Positions 27,602 through 33,714 of a stretch of DNA of 35,843 nt are shown here, piece by piece. Each line of letters begins with the position of its first letter. Position 1 is the first letter of the stretch. Origin of the DNA: an uncultured Candidatus Saccharibacteria bacterium (lineage in GTDB: Bacteria > Patescibacteria > Saccharimonadia > Saccharimonadales > UBA5946); NCBI GenBank assembly GCA_946886435.1, contig CAMPIR010000001.1, positions 1 to 35,843 of the forward strand, given 5' to 3'. The notes beneath the pieces were generated by a model. That model ran no database searches. It was given only the letters and a program-made list of their open reading frames with translations, and was not told where the DNA came from. A program made the position numbers and the translations under genes.

Positions 27602-27610
27602 ATTGTATCA
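27602..27610 (-). promoter_or_regulatory. Extended -10 promoter of the candidate structured RNA / tRNA-Pro
   Basis: TGATACAAT on the minus strand (-10 box 27607-27602). Seven nt separate the box from 27594, matching the rnpB spacing. It lies just after the M50 protease stop codon. Confidence 0.55.
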
Positions 27611-27624
27611 CTAAAGCAGCCGGG

Positions 27625-28257
27625 CTACAGGCCAAAGATAGCCGCAAAAACAGCAACGATAGCGTCCCGAGCGGCCAGTATAAAGCGACCTATCTGATTA
27701 CTAAAAAGCAGTACAACCGCGAACACGAGTAGTATCCCCTGGCGTTCAATAACCTCCATCGCCCGGCGAGCGCCATCGGGAGCGAGAGCATAGAGCAGCC
27801 GTGAGCCGTCCAGGGGTGGGATAGGGAGCATGTTAAAGATAAAGAAGCCAAGGTTGACCATAACCCCAACAACCAGCGCTTCACCTAGGAACCCGCTCGG
27901 CTGGCCGAATAGCACATATGCACCGAAGAGGAAGAAAGCTATGACAACGTTCGTCAGCGGCCCAGCCACACCGACGAGGGCTGCACCGAACTCCTCGAAA
28001 CGCACCCGCATCGGGTTGAATGGCACCGGCTTTGCTCCACCGAAGATAGGCAGCCCCATGATAGCCAGCAGGATCGGAAGTCCGAGTGTGAAAAACGGAT
28101 CGATATGGGCTATAGGATTCAGCGTCAGCCTTCCCTGCGCCTTGGCCGTGTCATCTCCGAGCCAATAGCTCGTATAGGCGTGCATTGCCTCATGAACCGT
28201 CATCGATATCAAAACCACGACGATAACCAGGGCAATATAAGCAACATCAAAAGTCAT
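27625..28257 (-). CDS. Site-2-protease family membrane metalloprotease (peptidase M50)
   Basis: Predicted 210 residues. HEAMH (H22, E23, H26) in the first membrane helix is the zinc-binding HExxH motif. NMLPIPPLDGSRLL (Asp150) supplies the third ligand. The short form has hydrophobic segments near residues 5-21, 55-72, 92-118, 125-145 and 172-205, and no PDZ domain, as in the YwhC-like subgroup. These proteases cleave within or near membrane helices; the substrate is unknown. A -10 box TATACT lies 7 nt before ATG, suggesting a leaderless or nearly leaderless message. Confidence 0.92.
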   Translation of the reverse strand: MTFDVAYIALVIVVVLISMTVHEAMHAYTSYWLGDDTAKAQGRLTLNPIAHIDPFFTLGLPILLAIMGLPIFGGAKPVPFNPMRVRFEEFGAALVGVAGPLTNVVIAFFLFGAYVLFGQPSGFLGEALVVGVMVNLGFFIFNMLPIPPLDGSRLLYALAPDGARRAMEVIERQGILLVFAVVLLFSNQIGRFILAARDAIVAVFAAIFGL

Positions 28258-28264
28258 TGTTCCT

Positions 28265-28270
28265 AGTATA
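28265..28270 (-). promoter_or_regulatory. -10 box of the M50 protease gene, leaderless geometry
   Basis: TATACT on the minus strand, 7 nt before the ATG at 28257. The AGGA in between is only 3 nt from the start codon, too close for a normal ribosome binding site. Confidence 0.55.
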
Positions 28271-28295
28271 CCCCAAAAAAGATTTGCGCGACCCC

Positions 28296-28324
28296 TTGAC
28301 GCGGAGTCTAAAAAACAGTAGTAT
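28296..28324 (+). promoter_or_regulatory. rpmB promoter
   Basis: TTGACG (28296-28301), 17-nt spacer, TAGTAT (28319-28324). The leader of about 22 nt contains AAAGGA, 11 nt before ATG. Confidence 0.75.
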
Positions 28325-28352
28325 AGAACGGTTGTAAAGGAATAAATAAACT

Positions 28353-28547
28353 ATGGCAGCACGATGTGAACTCACCGGTAAAGGCAAGCAGCACGGACAT
28401 AACGTGAGCTTCTCTTTGCGTCGCACAAAGCGCGTCTTTAAACCTAACCTGCAAAAGAAGACGTTTCTCGTCGACGGGCAGAAGGTTTCGATGGTGCTCA
28501 GCACGCAGGCTATCCGTACGCTGAAGAAAAAAGGCGTCCTGGTATAG
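28353..28547 (+). CDS. rpmB: 50S ribosomal protein L28
   Basis: Predicted 64 residues, L28 size. MAARCELTGKGKQHGHNVSFSLRRTKRVFKPNLQ matches the family's N-terminal signature (C-x-x-TGK...G...S....T.R.....NLQ). Only one Cys is present, so no zinc ribbon. Monocistronic, with its own promoter and terminator. Confidence 0.95.
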   Translation: MAARCELTGKGKQHGHNVSFSLRRTKRVFKPNLQKKTFLVDGQKVSMVLSTQAIRTLKKKGVLV

Positions 28548-28560
28548 ACCTAACCACATA

Positions 28561-28590
28561 GAAAAACCTCCCGCTCGGGAGGTTTTTTAT
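28561..28590 (+). terminator. rpmB terminator
   Basis: AAAAACCTCCCG/CGGGAGGTTTTTT, 13 nt after the stop. It can also stop the convergent minus-strand MBL transcript. Confidence 0.9.
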
Positions 28591-28612
28591 TTATCTAGAG
28601 ACTCCTTGCCCT

Positions 28613-29239
28613 CTACGCGGTGCGTTCGAGCTCAACCAGCGTTAGGATTTCGGGCACTGCACCCTTGATCTTCCATTTTGCTGTTTTTTCAGACTCTGGT
28701 GCGCCTAGCTCCTTGAGGAACGGCTCGAGATCCATCTGAGGTACCTCATACGATAGCCCCTTATCTGCATAATGAGTTGGTATAACTACCTTTGGGTCAA
28801 TCTGGCGCACAACTCCTATCGCCTGGTGAGCATCGAGGGTATAGCCGCTACCACCAACCGGGATGATCGCTACATCTACCACTCCCAGCGCTTCGAGCTG
28901 ATCCTCAGAGAGCGGGACAGCTACGTGACCGATAACCGCAAACCTGACACCACCCATGGTGATCCGGTACATAGTTGCCTGCGTACTTTTGTTATGATCA
29001 ATCATCCGCTCAGCCGGTACGCCGACTACAGAAATATCGCGCACCTCATATTCACCCGGACGTTCGATAACGACGCTATCCTCGTCACTGACGATAAACT
29101 CGGGCTGGGTCGCGACCACGATCGCATTTTTTGGAGCCACATCCTTGAGTCCGACGTCTGACAACTTTGGGTCGATCACGATCGTCGTCTTTTTTGTTGT
29201 GATAGTGATGCAGTTAGCGCCTTTGTATTCTATATCCAT
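28613..29239 (-). CDS. Metallo-beta-lactamase-fold protein lacking the main zinc motif
   Basis: Predicted 208 residues. MDIEYKGANCITITTKKTTIVIDPK is the first beta sheet of the UlaG/UPF0173-like lactamase fold. The HxHxDH loop expected after it is replaced by VVATQPEFIVSDED. Later family elements remain: GEYEVRDISVVGVPAER, FAVIGHVAVPLSEDQLEALGVVDVAIIPVGG, and VVIPTHYAD. With several metal ligands gone it is probably not a normal hydrolase and may bind nucleic acid or protein; that is inference. GGAGG lies 6 nt before ATG. It follows the winged-helix gene by 19 nt, so the two form an operon. Confidence 0.78.
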   Translation of the reverse strand: MDIEYKGANCITITTKKTTIVIDPKLSDVGLKDVAPKNAIVVATQPEFIVSDEDSVVIERPGEYEVRDISVVGVPAERMIDHNKSTQATMYRITMGGVRFAVIGHVAVPLSEDQLEALGVVDVAIIPVGGSGYTLDAHQAIGVVRQIDPKVVIPTHYADKGLSYEVPQMDLEPFLKELGAPESEKTAKWKIKGAVPEILTLVELERTA

Positions 29240-29258
29240 ATAATTCCTCCGTGTATGG

Positions 29259-29849
29259 TTAGCTGTCGCTCAGTACGTTTTCTGAATCAGCAATAATAGT
29301 ATGTTTGGTATTGAGCAGCGTGGTGACAAAACGGTCTTTTATGCTAAGACGGTAGTAAAAGCTCTCGTAGTCCATGACGCTGTAGTTGAGGCTCTTGTTC
29401 TCTTCCTCTTCCAGCTCGCTGATGAACTTTTTGAGCTGGGTCTTGTTGACTGTGCCGGCAATCAACACGACGACATCACTCGTCGATCCATGTACTAGTT
29501 TGCCAGAAAATATTACTACTCGCACATCTCCAAGTGGTTTGAGCCGCTTGGACCAGTCGTTTGCATCGGCAACCCCAACCGCATCCGATACGCCGCTGTC
29601 GGCGAATATCTGATGAAGCGGTGCAAAGTGCGGATACTCTTGGTTGATCTCATAGTAGAGCCGGTTATTGCTGTTCTCGCTCTTTATGATGCCGATGCTG
29701 AGCATGTTAGCAAGCTCGCGCCGAACAGAGTTGATCTGTTCATCAATCTTACGAGTAATCTCGCGGACGTAAAAAGCCCGTCCTGGATTGTTCAGAAACA
29801 GGTGCAACAATTTTACTCGCGTTTTTGAACCAAATAATGCGTCAATCAC
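29259..29849 (-). CDS. Winged-helix DNA-binding protein
   Basis: Predicted 196 residues. Residues 1-75 form a winged helix-turn-helix: FGSKTRVKLLHLFLNNPGRAFYVREITRKIDEQINSVRRELANMLSIGIIKSENS...LYYEINQEYP. The C-terminal part (RVVIFSGKLVHGSTSDVVVLIAGTVNKTQLKKFISELEEEENKSLNYSVMD) resembles nucleotidyltransferase-like sensor domains seen after such helices; that part is tentative. The start is GTG with GAGGG 9 nt upstream. The likely target includes its own operon with the MBL-fold gene. Confidence 0.8.
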   Translation of the reverse strand: MIDALFGSKTRVKLLHLFLNNPGRAFYVREITRKIDEQINSVRRELANMLSIGIIKSENSNNRLYYEINQEYPHFAPLHQIFADSGVSDAVGVADANDWSKRLKPLGDVRVVIFSGKLVHGSTSDVVVLIAGTVNKTQLKKFISELEEEENKSLNYSVMDYESFYYRLSIKDRFVTTLLNTKHTIIADSENVLSDS

Positions 29850-29891
29850 TGTATTTTTCCCTCGCTGGTATCGAATACTATACTAGCACAT

Positions 29892-30773
29892 TTACTCTAG
29901 AATTGTCTCGATATATGTACGCGCCTCGTCGAGGGCTAACCACCGTACGTAGTCGTGACGTCGCAACCAGGTTACCTGCCGCTTAGCTAGCTGCTTATCC
30001 CTGTTCGCGAATTGTTCGATCGCCTCGGATCGGGACAGTTCACCGCCCTGCATGCGCCGAATGATCGGATAGATGTTACTCGACATGGCCTCGTTATCCC
30101 AGCCGTAGCGACTCGCCAGGGCTACGGTTTCTTCGACAACACCAGCCCCGAACATCTGCTCGGCACGTGCCTGAATGCGTTCTGCAAGGATAAGCCTGTC
30201 TGTTGATATAGCTACAACGTTAGTATTTTCCAGAGGTAGCCGACGAGATTTACCAGTACTTGCACCCCGTACCAGCGCATTTACGAGATGGCGCCGATTC
30301 ATACTATTCTGGGGCATCCCTAGTTGTTGCTTTTTTATCATCACTCGTAATTCATCGTCCGAGTAGGTATCAAAATCACCTGGATCCTGCCTACGCTCGG
30401 GCCACTGAAAATCTAGTACAACCGCGTCGATATACAGCCCAGTGCCGCCCACCAAGAACGGCACTTTGCCCCGCATACGTATATCCGAAATCGCCCGGTA
30501 CGCCGCAGCCTGAAAGTCCGCAGCCGTATATCTCTCGCCTGGCTGGACAACATCTAGCAGGTGGTGCGGTACCCGGGCCTGCTCATCTGGTGTCGGTTTG
30601 GCGGTACCGATATCCATGCCTTCGTAAATAGTGCGCGAGTCAGCGCAGATGATCTCACCGCCGTATCGCTCAGCCAGATCGAGCGCCAGTCCTGTCTTGC
30701 CGCTCGCTGTCGGGCCCGTGATAACAATGAGTGGAAGCTGGATACTAGGTGTTGGATGATGGACGGTAGACAT
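29892..30773 (-). CDS. miaA: tRNA dimethylallyltransferase
   Basis: Predicted 293 residues. P-loop VITGPTASGKT (residues about 16-26), ADSRTIYEGMDIGTAKP with the catalytic Asp, VPHHLLDVV, and VGGTGLYIDAV are all diagnostic of MiaA. A C-terminal basic KRQVTWLRRH follows. It adds a dimethylallyl group to A37 of tRNAs reading UNN codons. Its ATG overlaps the ATL stop by one base (TGATG) and has GGAGG 5 nt upstream; this start is preferred over a TTG four codons earlier. Last gene of thrS-nucleotidase-ATL-miaA. Confidence 0.95.
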   Translation of the reverse strand: MSTVHHPTPSIQLPLIVITGPTASGKTGLALDLAERYGGEIICADSRTIYEGMDIGTAKPTPDEQARVPHHLLDVVQPGERYTAADFQAAAYRAISDIRMRGKVPFLVGGTGLYIDAVVLDFQWPERRQDPGDFDTYSDDELRVMIKKQQLGMPQNSMNRRHLVNALVRGASTGKSRRLPLENTNVVAISTDRLILAERIQARAEQMFGAGVVEETVALASRYGWDNEAMSSNIYPIIRRMQGGELSRSEAIEQFANRDKQLAKRQVTWLRRHDYVRWLALDEARTYIETILE

Positions 30774-31078
30774 CAGGGCCTCCAACGGAGGCTATCAAAG
30801 TTGACGACTCGGTAATCTTTTATCTCCAAACCCTCTGCCTCAAGTGCAGCCTGATGCCCCTCTTTGCCCCCATAGTAACCGGCGGCACAGTCACCTAGAC
30901 GGTTCACGACGCGGTGCCATGGCAGCTCGGTCGGACCGAAGTGAGCTAGTCCGCCAACCTGACGCGCCGCATAGGGGTGCCCAGCAAGACCAGCGATATC
31001 GCCGTAGGTCATCACCCTGCCCTCCGGAATCATGGAAACAATTGCATACACGGCGTCCCGAAACTCATGCGATGGCAT
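30773..31078 (-). CDS. Alkyltransferase-like protein (ATL), O6-alkylguanine sensor
   Basis: Predicted 101 residues: the MGMT DNA-binding domain alone. The active-site PCHRV of true methyltransferases is PWHRV here (Trp54), the hallmark of ATL proteins such as E. coli YbaZ. GRVMTYGDIAGLAGHPYAARQVGGL is the helix-turn-helix with the Arg finger (Arg39). ATLs bind O6-alkylguanine, cannot remove the alkyl group, and pass the lesion to nucleotide excision repair. The start at 31078 has GGGAG 7 nt upstream and overlaps the nucleotidase gene by 14 nt. Confidence 0.92.
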   Translation of the reverse strand: MPSHEFRDAVYAIVSMIPEGRVMTYGDIAGLAGHPYAARQVGGLAHFGPTELPWHRVVNRLGDCAAGYYGGKEGHQAALEAEGLEIKDYRVVNFDSLRWRP

Positions 31079-31673
31079 CGAAATACTCCCGTATGTCCGC
31101 CCAACTACCCAGTCTAACGATATCGGGATGGATCGTCTTGCCTTTGCTCCAACCATATTCGCCGAACAAAATGCCCTTTATGCCGCACTCCCGGGCTAGC
31201 TCGAGATGGCCCGGGTTGTCGTCTATCAAGTACTGAGCCCTTAGCTGCATGCATACATCCGCTTTGGAGCCTTTAACCTCACCAGTCCAGAGAGCCACAA
31301 ACGCAATATCATTAAATATTTCCGGGAAATGCCTGTTCAGCCACGCCTCGGTGATCTCTGCAAGATGTGCTTCTCGCGAGGTAACGATAACCAGGTCGAA
31401 GCGCTCTCGCAAGGAGCTGAGCGCCTCAAGCGCTCCATCCATGACCCGCAGGTCGCTCTTGGCCCCTGAGGCGAGGTACTCGTCGTAGTGGCGTCTGCCC
31501 TCTTCGCTGCCCAGGCCCTGAACCGACTCCCAATAGCCCCAGTATTCACCTGGCGCAAGGTAGTCCTCGGCTGTATGCGTAAACCCATAGTTCTCGTTAG
31601 CAAAAACACGCACCGCTTCATTCTCGATAGCGAGTACATCGTCTATGTCAACGGCAATGATAGGTTTGTTCAT
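31065..31673 (-). CDS. HAD-family 5'-nucleotidase (NT5C-like)
   Basis: Predicted 202 residues. IIAVDIDDVLAIENEAVRVFANE carries the DxD nucleophile pair. IVTSREAHLAEITEAWLNRHFP is motif II with Thr/Ser. YLIDDNPGHLELARECGIKGILFG is the acidic motif IV region. It probably dephosphorylates nucleotides or a related small phosphate, like the paralogue at 6269-6886, from which it differs strongly. It starts 8 nt after the thrS stop with AGGA 6 nt before ATG and overlaps ATL, so it is in the thrS operon. Confidence 0.82.
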   Translation of the reverse strand: MNKPIIAVDIDDVLAIENEAVRVFANENYGFTHTAEDYLAPGEYWGYWESVQGLGSEEGRRHYDEYLASGAKSDLRVMDGALEALSSLRERFDLVIVTSREAHLAEITEAWLNRHFPEIFNDIAFVALWTGEVKGSKADVCMQLRAQYLIDDNPGHLELARECGIKGILFGEYGWSKGKTIHPDIVRLGSWADIREYFDAIA

Positions 31674-31680
31674 AAATATC

Positions 31681-33522
31681 CTAGAGGGATGACATACTGG
31701 CGCGAGCCTTGATCTCATGAGCAAGACTACCGAAGAACTGGTCAACATCGAGCGTTATCTCTTCGCGACCTTCGACCGCCAGGTCAGCTCGAACCCGAGG
31801 CGTGAGACGACCCTCGGCAACTTCTTTTTCACCGATCACGAGCGTGTACGGCACTTTCATCATCTGTGAGCCGCGGATCTTTTTGCCGACGGTTTCATTG
31901 CTATCGTCAACCGTTATCCGTATGCCGTTCTCGTCAGCAAGCACGCGCAGGCGGTCGACGAACGTGACGACCTCATCACTGTCTTTAACTTGGATAATAC
32001 GTAACTGCTCTGGCGCCAACCATACCGGGAAGCGTCCTGCCGTATGCTCAATATAGACGCCGAGGAAGCGTTCGATAGAGCCGAGAAGCGCGCTATGGAT
32101 CATAACTGGTGCCTGCTTTACGCCCTGCTCGTCTGTGTACTCGAGCCCAAAACGCTCTGGCATCACGAAGTCTAGCTGGACAGTGGCGACCTGGTGTTCG
32201 CGCCCGATAGCGTCGGTAGCCATAAAGTCTATCTTCGGCCCATAAAAGGCAGCCTCACCATCGACTTCGAAGTATTCGAGTCCGTTTTTGATAACGGCCT
32301 CTTTGAGCTGTTCCTGTGCGGACTGCCAGAGTGCGATATCACCGAGGTACGCCTCGCTCTCGTCACGGTAGCTCAGCCGGACCTTGAGGCCCATACCAAC
32401 GGCACTATAGAGCTCATTTGCCGCAGCAAGCAGCTGGTCGATAGTCTCGTTGATCTGGTCGGGACGACAAAACGCGTGGCTGTCATCCTGAGTGATCGAA
32501 CGAACACGACTCAAGCCGCCGAGCTCACCAGTCTTCTCGTCACGATAAACCGTCGTGGTCTCGAGGTATTTTACCGGTAAGTCGCGGTAGCTGCGAGGTT
32601 TTGAAGCGTCGATCTGGGTCTGGTGCGGGCAGTTCCTCGGCTTCATGACGAAGTTATCACTTGTCTCCTGGCTCTTAACGAGAAATAGTTCGTCGCCAAA
32701 CTTTGCCCAGTGCCCAGAAGTTTCATAGAGCTCCTGCTTTGTAATATGCGGAATCCAGACTTTCTCGAACCCTGAGCGTTCGCGGAGTTCATTTGAAAAG
32801 CGAGTCAGCTCTTCTCGAAGCACCGTGCCGCGGGGCGTAAACAGCGGCAACCCTGCACCGACGAGCGGCGAGGTCGTGAACAAGTCGAGCTCTTGACCGA
32901 GCTTGCGATGATCCCGTTTTTTGGCCTCTTCGAGCATCACGAGATACTGGTCAAGTTCTTCCTTCGTTGCAAATGCTACACCATAGAGACGCTGCATCTG
33001 TGGGTTCTTCTCGTCACCACGCCAGTACGCACCGGCTACTCGCATCAGCTTGAAGGCGCCGACCTTGCCCGTGCTCTCGGCATGTGGCCCACGGCATAGA
33101 TCCATGAAGTCACCGTCAGTATAAAACGATACCTTTTCAACAACACTCTCTCCGTTGGCAGCGACTCCGAGTGTATCAGCGTCGAGGTCGCGGGCGACTG
33201 TCGTACCGGCCCGTTTTAGGTCATTTAACAACTCGACTTTGTAGGGCTGCTTAGCTTCTGCGGCCCACGCAAGCGCTTCATCGATGTTTTTCTCACTATG
33301 TTCAAACGGAAAATCTTTGTTGATGATTGTACGCATCTCTTTTTCGATACGTTTAAAATCGCTCTCAGAAATCTTTGTCTCACCGAGATCGATATCATAG
33401 TAAAATCCGTTATCGACGACCGGCCCAACACCAAACTTTGCCTCTGGCCATAAGTGCTGTACTGCTTGTGCGGTGACGTGCGCCAGGCTGTGACGCATCG
33501 CATGTAGTTGTTCTTCGTTCAT
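31681..33522 (-). CDS. thrS: Threonyl-tRNA synthetase without the TGS domain
   Basis: Predicted 613 residues. The protein starts directly with the editing domain (MNEEQLHAMRHSLAH: His11 and His15; DLCRGPH near 140). The TGS domain of about 60 residues found at the start of E. coli ThrRS is absent. The class II core follows: motif 2 VYRDEKTGELGGLSRVRSITQDDSHAFC (about 320-348), zinc ligands in RNCPHQ, DDSH and IHSALLGS, motif 3 LLGSIERFLG, then the anticodon-binding domain. It charges tRNA-Thr. I chose the ATG at 33522; an upstream ATG at 33579 adds 19 unrelated residues and overlaps the promoter. An extended -10 lies 9 nt before ATG. Confidence 0.95.
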   Translation of the reverse strand: MNEEQLHAMRHSLAHVTAQAVQHLWPEAKFGVGPVVDNGFYYDIDLGETKISESDFKRIEKEMRTIINKDFPFEHSEKNIDEALAWAAEAKQPYKVELLNDLKRAGTTVARDLDADTLGVAANGESVVEKVSFYTDGDFMDLCRGPHAESTGKVGAFKLMRVAGAYWRGDEKNPQMQRLYGVAFATKEELDQYLVMLEEAKKRDHRKLGQELDLFTTSPLVGAGLPLFTPRGTVLREELTRFSNELRERSGFEKVWIPHITKQELYETSGHWAKFGDELFLVKSQETSDNFVMKPRNCPHQTQIDASKPRSYRDLPVKYLETTTVYRDEKTGELGGLSRVRSITQDDSHAFCRPDQINETIDQLLAAANELYSAVGMGLKVRLSYRDESEAYLGDIALWQSAQEQLKEAVIKNGLEYFEVDGEAAFYGPKIDFMATDAIGREHQVATVQLDFVMPERFGLEYTDEQGVKQAPVMIHSALLGSIERFLGVYIEHTAGRFPVWLAPEQLRIIQVKDSDEVVTFVDRLRVLADENGIRITVDDSNETVGKKIRGSQMMKVPYTLVIGEKEVAEGRLTPRVRADLAVEGREEITLDVDQFFGSLAHEIKARASMSSL

Positions 33523-33531
33523 ATACGCTAC

Positions 33532-33540
33532 ATTGTAGCA
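33532..33540 (-). promoter_or_regulatory. thrS extended -10 promoter, leaderless geometry
   Basis: TGCTACAAT on the minus strand (-10 box 33537-33532), 9 nt before the thrS ATG. No ribosome binding site lies between, and there is no room for a T-box leader. Confidence 0.6.
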
Positions 33541-33547
33541 GATACCC

Positions 33548-33576
33548 TTGCCTCTCGCCCCTGTTTTTGATAGACT
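33548..33576 (+). promoter_or_regulatory. tRNA-Val promoter
   Basis: TTGCCT (33548-33553), 17-nt spacer, TAGACT (33571-33576), 16 nt before the mature tRNA. It overlaps the divergent thrS promoter, so the two may compete. Confidence 0.7.
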
Positions 33577-33592
33577 CATATCTGCCCAACGA

Positions 33593-33669
33593 GGGCGATT
33601 AGCTCATTTGGCTAGAGCGCCACATTGACGTTGTGGAGGTGGCAGGTTCGAATCCTGCATCGCCCACCA
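33593..33669 (+). tRNA. tRNA-Val(GAC)
   Basis: 77 nt with acceptor GGGCGAT/ATCGCCC, D-arm TAGCTCATTTGGCTAGAGC, anticodon stem CCACA/TGTGG with loop TTGACGT (anticodon GAC), T-loop TTCGAAT, and encoded CCA. Stand-alone unit with its own promoter and terminator. Confidence 0.97.
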
Positions 33670-33705
33670 TTTAAAAAACTGGTCCCTAGGATCAGTTTTT
33701 TAAAT
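33669..33705. terminator. Bidirectional terminator between tRNA-Val and the S74 surface gene
   Basis: Perfect 13-bp arms ATTTAAAAAACTG (33669-33681) and CAGTTTTTTAAAT (33693-33705). It starts at the last base of the tRNA CCA end. Confidence 0.88.
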
Positions 33706-33714
33706 GCCCAGTCT

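Noticed and set aside
33523..33579. T-box riboswitch controlling thrS
   Set aside because: The space between the thrS promoter and ATG is about 9 nt, far too short; no T-box sequence is present.
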